Source of the DNA: Pseudomonas citri
GTDB lineage: Bacteria > Pseudomonadota > Gammaproteobacteria > Pseudomonadales > Pseudomonadaceae
Direction of reading: 5' to 3'
Length of the DNA: 64,000 nt
NCBI RefSeq assembly: GCF_025336485.1
Contig: NZ_JAODAB010000002.1
Coordinates: 186,001-250,000, forward strand
Both the position numbers and the translations under genes were made by a program. Positions 42,928-51,889 of the stretch are shown here, piece by piece. The notes beneath the pieces were generated by a model. That model searched no databases. It had not been told where the DNA came from and was given only the letters and a program-made list of their open reading frames with translations. Position 1 is the first letter of the stretch. Each line of letters starts with the position of its first letter.

Positions 42928-43555
42928 AGGCCGCGCGCTCCAGCCAACGCTCGAGTAACGGCGCCAGTTGAGCCAGCGGCTGGTAACCGTTGGTGAGCAG
43001 CGCCAATTGGCCGTCGCGTTCGGCCAACAGGGTGGGGAACCCGGCGATACCCAGGTCCTGGACCCAAGTGAAATCCGCCGCGGTGGCGGCATGCTGGTCG
43101 GCGCGGTCGAACGCCCCGGCGAATTCGATGCGTGGCAACCCGGCCTGCTCGGCCAGTTCCACCAGGACGCTGGCGTGGGTGACGTCGCGGCCCTGCACAT
43201 AAAATGCTTGCTGGATCAGCTTCACCAGGTTCCAGGCCAGATCCGGGGCCAGGCTGCGTGCCGTCACCACGGCCCGACAGGCCGGCTCGGTGTCGTAGAC
43301 AAAACCGTCCGGTAACGCCCCTTCAAGCTTGAACGGCTGGCCGGTGGCCTGGATGACCGCCTGCCAGTGCTCGAGAATGTAGCGTCGGGTGGTGGGTTCC
43401 AATGCCGAACCACTTCCCGTGCGCAAACCGCCCATGACCAGGTGCAAGGGCACACCGGCGGCCTGCGCCTGCTCGACCAGTGCCTGGGCCACTGGCGCAA
43501 AGCCCCAGCACCAGGAACACATCGGGTCCATTACATAGAGCAGGCGTGACGCCAT
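42920..43555 (-). CDS. DsbA-family thiol oxidoreductase, cytoplasmic type
   Basis: A protein of 211 residues with the active-site CSWCWGFAPVAQAL at residues 13-16 onward, the FrnE-like helical insertion and the cis-Pro loop GIAGFPTLL. No signal peptide is seen, so it is probably cytoplasmic. It starts 3 bases after trhO (GAGG upstream) and overlaps the ABC gene. The close packing of tRNA hydroxylase, thiol enzyme and exporter suggests one transcript. Confidence 0.88.
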   Translation of the reverse strand: MASRLLYVMDPMCSWCWGFAPVAQALVEQAQAAGVPLHLVMGGLRTGSGSALEPTTRRYILEHWQAVIQATGQPFKLEGALPDGFVYDTEPACRAVVTARSLAPDLAWNLVKLIQQAFYVQGRDVTHASVLVELAEQAGLPRIEFAGAFDRADQHAATAADFTWVQDLGIAGFPTLLAERDGQLALLTNGYQPLAQLAPLLERWLERAACA

Positions 43556-43558
43556 GAT

Positions 43559-44500
43559 TCAAGCCTCGGAGGATGACTGCTTGTAGTTGTAGCCGATCGG
43601 GTGCGGCATGTTACGGGCCTTGGCCAGCTCGATCTGCTTCTGCCGGTCGATGGCGCTGCGACGGGTTTTCTCGCTCAGCGTGTCCCAGCAGTGCGGGCAG
43701 CTGATACCCGGTACATAGTGCTCCGAAGCGCGGTCCTCGACGCTCACCGGCGTGCGACAGGCATGACATTGATCATAGTCGCCTTCGCTGAGGTCATGGC
43801 GAACGGTCACGCGGTTATCGAACACAAAGCAGTCGCCGCGCCATTTGCTTTCTTCCTGGGGCACCTCTTCGAGGTATTTCAGGATGCCGCCCTTGAGGTG
43901 GAACACCTCGCCGAAGCCCTGGCCGAGCATATAGCTGGAGGCTTTTTCGCAACGAATGCCACCGGTGCAGAACATCGCGACTTTCTTGTGCCGGGCCGGG
44001 TCGAAGTTGGCCTTGATGTAGTCCGGGAACTCGCGAAAGCTGGTGGTCTTGGGGTCGATCGCCCCTTCGAAGGTGCCGATGGACACTTCATAGTCGTTGC
44101 GGGTGTCGATCAACAGCACTTCAGGGTCGCTGATCAGCGCATTCCAGTCCTGCGGTTCGACATAGGTGCCCACCTGCTTGTTCGGATCCACACCTTCGAC
44201 GCCCAGGGTGACGATCTCTTTCTTGAGCTTGACCTTGGTGCGGTAGAACGGCTGCTCGTCGCAGTACGATTCCTTGTGGTCGATGTCGACCATGCGTGGA
44301 TCGTTCCTGAGCCAGGCCAGCAAGCCATCGATGCCTTCACGACTACCGGAAACCGTGCCGTTGATGCCTTCTTCGGCGATCAGCAAGGTGCCTTTGATGC
44401 CGTTTTCGAGCATGGCGTTGAGCAAGGGCTCGCGCAGCTCGATGTAGTTTTCCAGGGTGACGAACTTATACAGTGCCGCCACGACAATGGGTTGTGTCAT
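43559..44500 (-). CDS. trhO: tRNA uridine(34) hydroxylase, rhodanese family
   Basis: A protein of 313 residues (YceA/TrhO family). TrhO makes 5-hydroxyuridine at tRNA position 34 using oxygen. An N-terminal acylphosphatase-like domain precedes the rhodanese domain with the catalytic Cys in [15 protein letters not shown]. The C-terminal extension has the Cys pairs CHAC and CPHC seen in many members. It is the first gene of the trhO - DsbA-like - ABC run. Confidence 0.93.
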   Translation of the reverse strand: MTQPIVVAALYKFVTLENYIELREPLLNAMLENGIKGTLLIAEEGINGTVSGSREGIDGLLAWLRNDPRMVDIDHKESYCDEQPFYRTKVKLKKEIVTLGVEGVDPNKQVGTYVEPQDWNALISDPEVLLIDTRNDYEVSIGTFEGAIDPKTTSFREFPDYIKANFDPARHKKVAMFCTGGIRCEKASSYMLGQGFGEVFHLKGGILKYLEEVPQEESKWRGDCFVFDNRVTVRHDLSEGDYDQCHACRTPVSVEDRASEHYVPGISCPHCWDTLSEKTRRSAIDRQKQIELAKARNMPHPIGYNYKQSSSEA

Positions 44501-44546
44501 GGGTACTTCTCCAGGTGGCTACCCTCGCAAAGGGTGAACCGGATGC

Positions 44547-44574
44547 AAAAAAAACGCGCCGGTTCAACGGCGCG
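44547..44574 (-). terminator. Intrinsic terminator upstream of trhO
   Basis: On the minus strand CGCGCCG/CGGCGCG with a 6-base loop is followed by eight T. It lies 47 bases before the trhO start, so it stops transcripts coming from bolA or attenuates trhO itself. Confidence 0.85.
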
Positions 44575-44660
44575 GTGCGGATTCTAACAAAAAACAGGGG
44601 ACGCAGGATCACGATTGCTGTGGGGGCAGACTTGGAGAAAACCCTCAGTGAAGTAGAGTT

Positions 44661-44881
44661 CTGTGGGAGCAAGGCTTGTCCGCGATGAAGTTGCTGCGGT
44701 CCCTAGGCTCTGTACGAAAAGCCTTGATACTCGTTCATGCTGCGTTGAAAATAACCTCGGAATGCTCATGTACTCCAGTACACTCCGCTTCCTCGGCTGT
44801 TTTCGCCTTGCCTGACCTTCGTCTCAAGACTTTTCGTACGGAGCCTAGGCTCTGCATCGCGAGCAAGCTTTGCTCCCACAG
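44661..44881. repeat. REP pair interrupted by a MITE
   Basis: The left half (CTGTGGGAGCAAGGCTTGTC) and the right inverted half (ending TTTGCTCCCACAG) belong together as in the other REP pairs here, but a 140-bp element occupies the space between them. Confidence 0.8.
44706..44845. mobile_element. MITE-like element, IS5-family type ends
   Basis: The ends GGCTCTGTACGAAAAG (44706-44721) and CTTTTCGTACGGAGCC (44830-44845) are inverted repeats with one mismatch; the similarity extends further in with gaps (CTTGA). The element is flanked by TA, or CTAG if the outer base is counted in the duplication, which fits IS5-type targets. At 140 bp it has no room for a transposase, so it must move in trans. 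Confidence 0.75.
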
Positions 44882-44928
44882 CGATCTTGCTCCCCACAAA
44901 TTCAGGCTTGTCAGCCCCAGCAGCCCAG

Positions 44929-45228
44929 TCAGTGCTTGCTGCCACCTGCACAGGTCGGCGAAGCCGGGGCTGCGTCGATCTGCGCCCACTCCTCGGGGGT
45001 GTAGGTGTGCAGCGCCAACGCATGGAATTCGCCCATCAGTTCGCCCAATGTGCCGTAGACCTTCTGATGACGCTTGACACGATTGAGCCCTTCGAACTGC
45101 CGGCTGACGATCACCGCCTTGAAGTGGGTCTGCAGGCCACGGCTGTGCATGTGGCTTTCATCCAGCACTTGCAGGTGCTCGGGTTGCAAGAGCGCTAGGG
45201 TCGACTCGATGCGTTGTTGCATGCTCAT
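44929..45228 (-). CDS. bolA: BolA-family protein
   Basis: A protein of 99 residues with the class II KH-like fold. The helix-turn FKAVIVSRQFEGLNRVKRHQKVYGTLG and the His-rich ALALHTYTPEEW are the family core, with the glutaredoxin/Fe-S His in HALALHTY. BolA proteins work with monothiol glutaredoxins in Fe-S handling and affect cell shape and biofilm. It lies 13 bases after the DUF2059 gene. Confidence 0.9.
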   Translation of the reverse strand: MSMQQRIESTLALLQPEHLQVLDESHMHSRGLQTHFKAVIVSRQFEGLNRVKRHQKVYGTLGELMGEFHALALHTYTPEEWAQIDAAPASPTCAGGSKH

Positions 45229-45241
45229 ACCGAGGCTCCGC

Positions 45242-45769
45242 TTACGGCTTCTTCTTGGCAGGCGCAGGCGCCGCGGCTTTAGGCTCGAGCTCTGCGGTCA
45301 TGTCCGAGAGCAGCTTGTTGACCACCGGCACCGCGCTTTCGAGCTTGGCCTGGGTCAGCTGGGCCGATTGCTGGGTCAACTGCGGCATTTTCTCCAGGAC
45401 TTTCTTGCCCAGTGGCGACTGGTAGAAAGCCACCAGGTCCTTGAGCTCCGACTCACTGAAGTTGGTGGTGTAGAGCTTGACCATGTCCGGCTTGAGCTTG
45501 TCCCAGCCGATGGCCTTGTCCAGTGCGGCGTTGGCCTTGGCCTGGTAGGTTTCCAGGGTGGCTTTTTTCGACTCGGGGGCCTTGGTCTGCTCAAAGCGCT
45601 GGGCAAACATCTGCTGAACTTGCATGTACACCGGGGTGCCCAGTTTGTCAGCGTGCGCCAGGGTCAGGAAGGCTTCGGCGCTGGCGTTGTGGCTGGCGGT
45701 ATCGGCGAAAACAGGGCCGCTGGCACACACCAGAGCAACTGCTGTACAGACGGCACGAAAACGGGTCAT
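45242..45769 (-). CDS. DUF2059 periplasmic protein
   Basis: A protein of 175 residues with a signal peptide (cleavage after GPVFA, about residue 22). The mature part is helical and contains LKDLVAFYQSPLGKKVLEKMPQL, the DUF2059 core. It ends in a Pro-Ala-Lys tail (APAPAKKKP). The start at 45769 (MTRFRAVCTA) has AAGGAAA upstream. Function unknown. It is the first gene before bolA on the minus strand and diverges from fumC. Confidence 0.85.
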   Translation of the reverse strand: MTRFRAVCTAVALVCASGPVFADTASHNASAEAFLTLAHADKLGTPVYMQVQQMFAQRFEQTKAPESKKATLETYQAKANAALDKAIGWDKLKPDMVKLYTTNFSESELKDLVAFYQSPLGKKVLEKMPQLTQQSAQLTQAKLESAVPVVNKLLSDMTAELEPKAAAPAPAKKKP

Positions 45770-45971
45770 CGAGTTTCCTTTCATTACAGGCGAGGTAAAA
45801 CCCCAAGGGCGACCATTCTGCGCCTAAAAAACGCCGCGCCTCAACCCCGATACGCACCGGGTCCGATTGACGGGGCAAACCCGCCGCGCCTAGATTGAAG
45901 GATGTTTGAAGGAACCGACGTCGCCCATCCGGGCCTAAACTGCGCATTCAGCCCTACAGGAGTTTGACCCG

Positions 45972-47366
45972 ATGAGCCGTATCGAAACCGACAGCCTTGG
46001 CCAGGTGGAAGTCCCGGACGACGCCTACTGGGGTGCGCAGACCCAGCGCTCGATGATCAACTTCGCCATTGGCAACGAACGCATGCCGCTGTCGGTGCTG
46101 CATGCCTTGGCCCTGATCAAGAAGGCCGCCGCGCGGGTCAACGACCGCAACGGCGACTTGCCCGCCGACATCGCTCGCCTGATCGAACAGGCCGCCGATG
46201 AAGTCCTGGCCGGCGAGCATGACGATCAATTTCCGCTGGTGGTCTGGCAGACCGGCAGCGGGACGCAGAGCAACATGAACGTCAACGAAGTGATCGCCGG
46301 GCGCGCCAATGAGCTGGCCGGCAACCCGCGTGGCGGCAAGAGCCCGGTGCACCCCAACGACCACGTCAACCGCTCCCAGAGCTCCAATGACAGCTTCCCC
46401 ACCGCCATGCACATCGCCGCCGCCCAGGCCGTCCACCAGCAGTTGCTGCCGGCCGTCGCGGAGCTGTCCGGCGGGCTGGCGGAACTGGCGGCGCGCCACA
46501 TGAAGCTGGTCAAGACCGGCCGCACCCACATGATGGATGCCACGCCGATCACCTTCGGCCAGGAACTGTCGGCCTTTATTGCCCAGCTCGATTACGCCGA
46601 GCGGGCCATCCGCGGCGCCTTGCCGGCGGTCTGCGAGTTGGCCCAGGGCGGCACGGCGGTGGGCACCGGGCTCAACTCACCCCATGGCTTCGGCGAAGCG
46701 ATTGCCGCCGAGCTGGCGGCGCTGTCCGGCCTGCCTTTCGTTACCGCACCGAATAAATTCGCCGCGCTGGCAGGCCACGAGCCTCTGACCACGTTGTCGG
46801 GCGCGCTGAAAACCCTCGCCGTAACCTTGATGAAGATCGCCAACGACTTGCGCCTGCTGGGTTCCGGACCACGGGCCGGGTTCGCCGAGGTGAAGCTGCC
46901 GGCCAACGAACCGGGCAGTTCCATCATGCCCGGCAAGGTCAACCCGACCCAGTGCGAAGCCCTGTCGATGCTGGCCTGCCAGGTCCTGGGCAACGACGTG
47001 ACCATCGGCATGGCTGCCAGCCAGGGGCACTTGCAGTTGAACGTGTTCAAACCGGTGATCATCCACAACCTGCTGCAATCGATCCGCCTGCTGGCCGACG
47101 GCTGCAGCAACTTCCAACAACACTGCATCGCCGGGCTGGAGCCGGATGCCGAGCAGATGGCCGCGCACCTGGAGCGTGGATTGATGCTGGTGACCGCGCT
47201 GAATCCGCACATCGGCTACGACAAGTCTGCGGAAATCGCCAAGAAAGCCTATGCCGAAGGCTTGACCTTGCGCGAAGCGGCGTTGCAACTGGGGTACTTG
47301 ACCGATGAGGAATTCGATGCCTGGGTAAGACCGGAAAATATGCTGGAAGCCGGTAGCCAAGGCTGA
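45972..47366 (+). CDS. fumC: Class II fumarate hydratase
   Basis: A protein of 464 residues, oxygen-stable and iron-free. It interconverts fumarate and malate. Marks are [51 protein letters not shown] and the superfamily signature [11 protein letters not shown]. Pseudomonads often use such an enzyme under iron limitation. It stands alone and is convergent with the EamA transporter, with a palindromic REP between them. Confidence 0.97.
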   Translation: MSRIETDSLGQVEVPDDAYWGAQTQRSMINFAIGNERMPLSVLHALALIKKAAARVNDRNGDLPADIARLIEQAADEVLAGEHDDQFPLVVWQTGSGTQSNMNVNEVIAGRANELAGNPRGGKSPVHPNDHVNRSQSSNDSFPTAMHIAAAQAVHQQLLPAVAELSGGLAELAARHMKLVKTGRTHMMDATPITFGQELSAFIAQLDYAERAIRGALPAVCELAQGGTAVGTGLNSPHGFGEAIAAELAALSGLPFVTAPNKFAALAGHEPLTTLSGALKTLAVTLMKIANDLRLLGSGPRAGFAEVKLPANEPGSSIMPGKVNPTQCEALSMLACQVLGNDVTIGMAASQGHLQLNVFKPVIIHNLLQSIRLLADGCSNFQQHCIAGLEPDAEQMAAHLERGLMLVTALNPHIGYDKSAEIAKKAYAEGLTLREAALQLGYLTDEEFDAWVRPENMLEAGSQG

Positions 47367-47401
47367 TGTCCTGCTGAGGTCCTTCAGGGGCTGATGGTCC
47401 G

Positions 47402-47429
47402 CTATCGCGAGCAAGCTTTGCTCCCATAG
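47402..47429. repeat. Single palindromic REP between fumC and the EamA gene
   Basis: CTATCGCGAGCAAGCTTTGC with its near-perfect complement half forms one hairpin exactly between two convergent stop codons and could end transcripts from both sides. Confidence 0.75.
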
Positions 47430-47433
47430 GGGA

Positions 47434-48396
47434 CTAACGCCCCAGGGCCAACCGCTCGCGCCGGGCCCTGAGGCCGGCGATCAGCGAAGGCCCCACTGCC
47501 ACCAGCGCCGAGCCCAGCACCACCAGCACCGCTCCACCATAGGCCAGCAGATTGATCTGTTCGGCATGCACGTAGTCGGGCCACCACCAGGCGGCAATCG
47601 CCACCGCTGCGAAGGTCACCAGCGGCGTGATCGCCAGGGTCGCGCTGACCCGCGAAGCCTCCCAATGGGCCAGAGCTTCGGCAAACGCGCCGTAGGCAAT
47701 CAGGGTATTGAGGCAGCAGGCCAGCAGCAGCCAGCCTTGCAGCGGGCTCAATTGCAACGCCTCCAACGGATGCACCCAGGGCGTGAGCAGCAACGCGCAG
47801 AACAGGTAGATCACCATCATCACCTGCAACGAATTCCACACCGTCAGGAGTTGTTTCTGGCCCAGGGCATAGAACGTCCAGACCGTCGAAGCCAGCAGCA
47901 CCAGCAAGACCCCGGCGGTGTAGTCGCTCAGGGACGTCAGCAATTCGACCAGGCGTTGGTTGAAGAACAGGGCAAAACCGATCAGCAGCACCGCAAGGCC
48001 AATGCCCTGCCCCAAGCTGAAACGCTCCTTGAACACAAACAGGCTGGCGATCAGCAGCATGATCGGCCCCATCTGCACCACCAGTTGCGCGGTACCCGGG
48101 CTCAAGCGGTTCAAGCCCATCAGGTACAACACATAGTTGCCTACCAGTCCCAGCACCGCCATCGCCACCAGCCAGCCACCGCGCGAGCCCAACACTTTGC
48201 GGCTGGGCAAGCGACGGGTAGCCGCCAGGTAGATGAACAGCAAGCCGCCGGACACCAGCAGGCGAAACCAGGTCACGGTGACCGGATCCATCACTTGCAG
48301 CACCTGCTTGAGCTTGATCGGCAGGATTCCCCACAGCAACGCGGTCAGCAAGGCGAGAAACAGGCCGTAGACCCAGCGACCGGACGATTTGTGCAT
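47434..48396 (-). CDS. EamA-family (DMT) transporter
   Basis: A protein of 320 residues with ten membrane helices in two EamA repeats (LLTALLWGILPIKLKQVL and STVWTFYALGQKQLL start each half). Such RarD-like or metabolite transporters export or import small molecules; the substrate is unknown. The start at 48396 (MHKSSGRWVYG) has GAGGG upstream; a longer frame lacks a ribosome site. Confidence 0.88.
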   Translation of the reverse strand: MHKSSGRWVYGLFLALLTALLWGILPIKLKQVLQVMDPVTVTWFRLLVSGGLLFIYLAATRRLPSRKVLGSRGGWLVAMAVLGLVGNYVLYLMGLNRLSPGTAQLVVQMGPIMLLIASLFVFKERFSLGQGIGLAVLLIGFALFFNQRLVELLTSLSDYTAGVLLVLLASTVWTFYALGQKQLLTVWNSLQVMMVIYLFCALLLTPWVHPLEALQLSPLQGWLLLACCLNTLIAYGAFAEALAHWEASRVSATLAITPLVTFAAVAIAAWWWPDYVHAEQINLLAYGGAVLVVLGSALVAVGPSLIAGLRARRERLALGR

Positions 48397-48573
48397 GCGA
48401 CCCTCGAAGCTCAAGACGTGAGCGCTGATTCTAACCCGACGCCACGACGACGTTTGCATATTGACGTCGACAGGATGGCGCGGGTCGCGCCGTCGATCGG
48501 CTGGACAGGCGGAAATCGAGAACTGCACATAAGCTCATCTGAGAACGAACTCGCCCCCCTATGGAGACCCAAC

Positions 48574-48771
48574 ATGCTTGGCAAACGCGCCCAGGATCCC
48601 GCCCCTACGACCATTTTTCGCAGTGACCGGATTTGCCGGGTAAACGGCGAGTTCTACTTCAACACCCGGGAGGGCACACAGGAAGGTCCATACCCCACTC
48701 GGGAGGCTGCGGAACAGGGCATCGCCCAGTACATCACCCGGATGTTGCAACTGGCGCAAGTCGCCAGCTAG
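48574..48771 (+). CDS. Small conserved protein, DUF6316 type
   Basis: A protein of 65 residues starting MLGKRAQDPAPTT, with GGAGA 7 bases upstream of the ATG. The core, RSDRICRVNGEFYFNTREGT, and a C-terminal helix (REAAEQGIAQYITRMLQL) are typical of a small family found in pseudomonads and relatives. No function is known. It diverges from the EamA gene and is followed by a REP pair. Confidence 0.75.
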   Translation: MLGKRAQDPAPTTIFRSDRICRVNGEFYFNTREGTQEGPYPTREAAEQGIAQYITRMLQLAQVAS

Positions 48772-48780
48772 CGCAGCATT

Positions 48781-48903
48781 CTGTGGCGAGGGAGCTTGCT
48801 CCCGCTGGGCCGCGAAGCGGCCCTCTGCCCTATCCATAAGTAAATCGCATCGACTGGTTGGCGACTGCTTCGCAGTCGAGCGGGAGCAAGCCCCCTCGCC
48901 ACA
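48781..48903. repeat. REP pair of a second type
   Basis: GTGGCGAGGGAGCTTGCTCC and its inverted copy (GGGAGCAAGCCCCCTCGCC) face each other, with inner hairpins GGCCGCGAAGCGGCC and GACTGCTTCGCAGTC. The core differs from the GTGGGAGCAAG type used elsewhere in this window. Confidence 0.85.
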
Positions 48904-48930
48904 AGCACCTCTGACTTCCTAAGTTCGTGG

Positions 48931-50115
48931 TTATCTGAACGCCTCGAACAACCCCGTCGCCCCCATCCCACCGCCCACGCACATGGTCACGATGCCGTAG
49001 CGCAGGTTGCGCCGTTGCAGCTCGCGCACCAGATGACCCACTTGCCGCGAGCCGGTCATGCCGAACGGATGACCGATGGAAATCGAGCCGCCGTTGACGT
49101 TGTATTTTTCCGGATCGATTTCCAGGCGATCACGGCTGTACAGGCACTGGGAAGCGAACGCCTCGTTGAGTTCCCACAGGTCGATGTCGGCGATTTGCAA
49201 GCCCTTGGCCTTGAGCAACTTAGGCACCGAAAACACCGGGCCGATGCCCATCTCGTCCGGCGCGCAACCGGCTACGGTAAAACCACGGAAAAACGCCTTG
49301 GGCTTGAGCCCCAGGGCCAAGGCTTTTTCCAGACTCATCACCAGGGTCATCGAAGCGCCATCGGACAACTGCGACGAGTTGCCCGCCGTCACCGAACCGT
49401 CTTCGGCGAACACAGGTTTCAGACCGGCCAGGCTTTCATAGGTGGTGTCCGGGCGGTTGCAATCATCACGATCGACCACACCCTCAAGAACCTGCACCGC
49501 ACCGGTGTTTTTATCTTCAACCTGGTATTTCACCGCCATCGGGATGATTTCATCGGCAAACAGCCCGGCCGCCTGGGCCCGGGCGGTGCGCTGCTGGCTT
49601 TGCAAGGCGTAGCGGTCCTGTGCCTCGCGGCTGACCTGGTAGCGGCGAGCGACGATCTCGGCCGTCTGGCCCATGGGGAAATAAATCCCCGGCACCTGCT
49701 CCTGGAGCAACGGGTTGATCAGGTGGTCGGTGTTGACGCTTTTCAGCGTCAGGCTGATGGACTCCACACCGCCGGCGACGATGATGTCGCTGCAGCCGGA
49801 AGCGATCTGATTGGCCGCGATGGCAATGGCTTGCAGGCCCGAGGAACAGAAACGGTTGAGGGTCATGCCGGCGGTGCCGGTGCCCAGTTGCGAGAGCACC
49901 GCCACATTGCGGCCGATGTTGTAGCCCTGGGCGCCTTCGTTGGAACCGGCACCGACGATGCAGTCTTCGACGCTGGCCGGGTTGATGTCGTTGCGCGCCA
50001 GCAAGGCATCGACACAGTGGGCCGCCATGTCATCCGGACGGGTCATGTTGAACTTGCCGCGAAAGGATTTGGCCAGGCCGGTCCGTACGCTGTCGACGAT
50101 CACCACTTCACGCAT
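48931..50115 (-). CDS. Thiolase family acetyl-CoA C-acyltransferase
   Basis: A protein of 394 residues. It has the acyl-enzyme Cys in LNRFCSSGLQAIAIAA, the His in NGGSISIGHPFGMTGSR and the C-terminal Cys in CVGGGMGATGLFE. It could run beta-oxidation thiolysis or acetoacetyl-CoA synthesis; with no fadB-like or mvaB-like neighbour the direction is open. The start at 50115 (MREVVIVDSVRT) has GAGG upstream. Confidence 0.92.
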   Translation of the reverse strand: MREVVIVDSVRTGLAKSFRGKFNMTRPDDMAAHCVDALLARNDINPASVEDCIVGAGSNEGAQGYNIGRNVAVLSQLGTGTAGMTLNRFCSSGLQAIAIAANQIASGCSDIIVAGGVESISLTLKSVNTDHLINPLLQEQVPGIYFPMGQTAEIVARRYQVSREAQDRYALQSQQRTARAQAAGLFADEIIPMAVKYQVEDKNTGAVQVLEGVVDRDDCNRPDTTYESLAGLKPVFAEDGSVTAGNSSQLSDGASMTLVMSLEKALALGLKPKAFFRGFTVAGCAPDEMGIGPVFSVPKLLKAKGLQIADIDLWELNEAFASQCLYSRDRLEIDPEKYNVNGGSISIGHPFGMTGSRQVGHLVRELQRRNLRYGIVTMCVGGGMGATGLFEAFR

Positions 50116-50216
50116 GGCAGTTACCTCATTGTTGGAGTCGGTTGAGTGGATCGAGCATAAATCCACGACATAACCGACTGCGACAATCATTCACCCCGCG
50201 TATGCGCTGCCATGGC

Positions 50217-51737
50217 CTATTTCCTGGACTTTCGTTTGCGCGCCTGTTTGTCGGCGCGCTCGAAGGCGTCCTCCAGCGCCTGATTAAGGGTGCGCAGTAC
50301 CTTGACCCGCGCCCAGCGCTTGTCGTTGGCCTCCACCAAGGTCCACGGGGAAATCTCGGTGCTGGTGCGGTCCACCATGTCGCACACCGCGGCCCGGTAG
50401 GCGTCCCATTTTTCACGGTTACGCCAGTCGTCCTCGGTGATCTTGAAGCGCTTGAACGGGATCGCCTCACGCTCCTGGAAACGCTCCAGTTGGGTTTCCT
50501 TGTCGATGGCCAGCCAGAACTTGACCACCACCACGCCGGCGTCGGCGATCTGTTCTTCGAAGTCGTTGATCTCACCGTAGGCGCGCAGCCAGTCGGCCTG
50601 GCTGCAAAACCCTTCGACCCGCTCCACCAGCACCCGGCCGTACCAGGAACGGTCGAACATGGTGAATTTTCCACGCGCCGGAATATGCCGCCAGAACCGC
50701 CACATGTAGGGGTGGGCGCGCTCTTCCTCGGTGGGCGCGGCAATCGGCACGATGCCGTACTGGCGTGGGTCGAGGGCCGCTGCGACCCGCCGGATCGCCC
50801 CCCCCTTGCCCGCCGCATCGTTGCCTTCGAACACCGCCACCAGGGCATGCCGGCGCATGCGCTTGTCGCGCAGCAAACCAGCAAACCGCGCCTGTTCGGT
50901 GATCAGTTGTTCTTCGTAATCGGCTTTGTCCAGGCGCTGGGTCATGTCCAGGCTATCGATCAGCGTCACCTGCCCGTCCAGCACCGGCAGCGGCGCCACG
51001 CTGACCTTGTCCGGCTTGACCCGGGTTCGGTCGAGGGCCTGGCGCATCCCTTCCAGCAGGATCCGCCCGACCGTCAGGCTGCGATAACACGCGTCCATGC
51101 CCTCGATGACATGCCAAGGCGCGTAATCGCGACTGGTGCGGCGCAACACCCGCTCGCCGTATTTGACGAACTTGTCGTAGGTCTGCGATTGCTGCCAGTC
51201 CAGCGGGCTGATGCGCCAGCTGTGCAGCGGGTCATCCTTGAGCCCCTTGAGCCGGGCCTTCATCTGTTTCTTGGACAGGTGGAACCAGAACTTGAAAATC
51301 AGCGCGCCTTCATCGCAGAGCATTTTTTCCAGGCGCTCGGCGGCGTTGATCGCCTGGTCGAGCCGTGGATCCTTGAATTCGCCATGGACCCGCCCCTGCA
51401 ACATCTGACTGTACCAATTGCCGAAGAAAATCCCCATGCGCCCCTTGGCCGGCAGCATTCTCCAGTAGCGCCAGGCCGGTGGCCGCGCCAGTTCCTCGTC
51501 GGTCTGCTGGTCGAAGGTACGGACCTCGATCAGCCTGGGGTCCATCCACTCGTTGAGCAATTTCACCGTCTCGCCCTTGCCCGCTCCCTCGATGCCATTG
51601 ATCAGCACGATGACCGGAAACCGACCCTGCTGTTGCAGTTCGAACTGCATTTCGAGCAGGGCTTCTCGCAGGGCCGGCACCTCGGCCTCGAAGGTGTCTT
51701 TATCGATGACATGACCGATTTCAGCGGATTCAAACAT
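50217..51737 (-). CDS. pap: Polyphosphate:AMP phosphotransferase
   Basis: A protein of 506 residues with two PPK2 domains, each with a P-loop: INGIEGAGKGETVKLL in the first and FEGNDAAGKGGAIRRV in the second; the second also has MFDRSWYGRVLVERVEGF. Two-domain (class II) PPK2 enzymes phosphorylate AMP to ADP with polyphosphate, in contrast to one-domain NDP kinases. The start at 51737 (MFESAEIGHV) has AAGGAG upstream. It diverges from mnmC. Confidence 0.93.
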   Translation of the reverse strand: MFESAEIGHVIDKDTFEAEVPALREALLEMQFELQQQGRFPVIVLINGIEGAGKGETVKLLNEWMDPRLIEVRTFDQQTDEELARPPAWRYWRMLPAKGRMGIFFGNWYSQMLQGRVHGEFKDPRLDQAINAAERLEKMLCDEGALIFKFWFHLSKKQMKARLKGLKDDPLHSWRISPLDWQQSQTYDKFVKYGERVLRRTSRDYAPWHVIEGMDACYRSLTVGRILLEGMRQALDRTRVKPDKVSVAPLPVLDGQVTLIDSLDMTQRLDKADYEEQLITEQARFAGLLRDKRMRRHALVAVFEGNDAAGKGGAIRRVAAALDPRQYGIVPIAAPTEEERAHPYMWRFWRHIPARGKFTMFDRSWYGRVLVERVEGFCSQADWLRAYGEINDFEEQIADAGVVVVKFWLAIDKETQLERFQEREAIPFKRFKITEDDWRNREKWDAYRAAVCDMVDRTSTEISPWTLVEANDKRWARVKVLRTLNQALEDAFERADKQARKRKSRK

Positions 51738-51889
51738 GGGCAACTCCTTGCGGTGATGGGCCAAGACTAGCGGATTGACTGCCATCCCGTGCAGCAGATT
51801 CCCACCCAGGCACGCCCTCTCTTGTCTTGGATCAAGCAAGCCGACACCGATCGGCTAGAATGGCCGCCTTGATGTTGACCGAGCCTGCC

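Noticed and set aside
39019..42996. Two long + strand frames opposite the GGDEF-EAL and ABC genes
   Set aside because: Low-complexity, Gln/Arg/His-rich translations typical of antisense frames in high-GC DNA.
44706..44845. Small RNA gene between bolA and trhO
   Set aside because: The inverted ends and flanking TA duplication are better explained by a MITE; no promoter or terminator pair was seen in it.
50142..51770. + strand frame of about 540 codons opposite the polyphosphate:AMP phosphotransferase
   Set aside because: Antisense shadow; the minus-strand gene has two intact P-loop domains.
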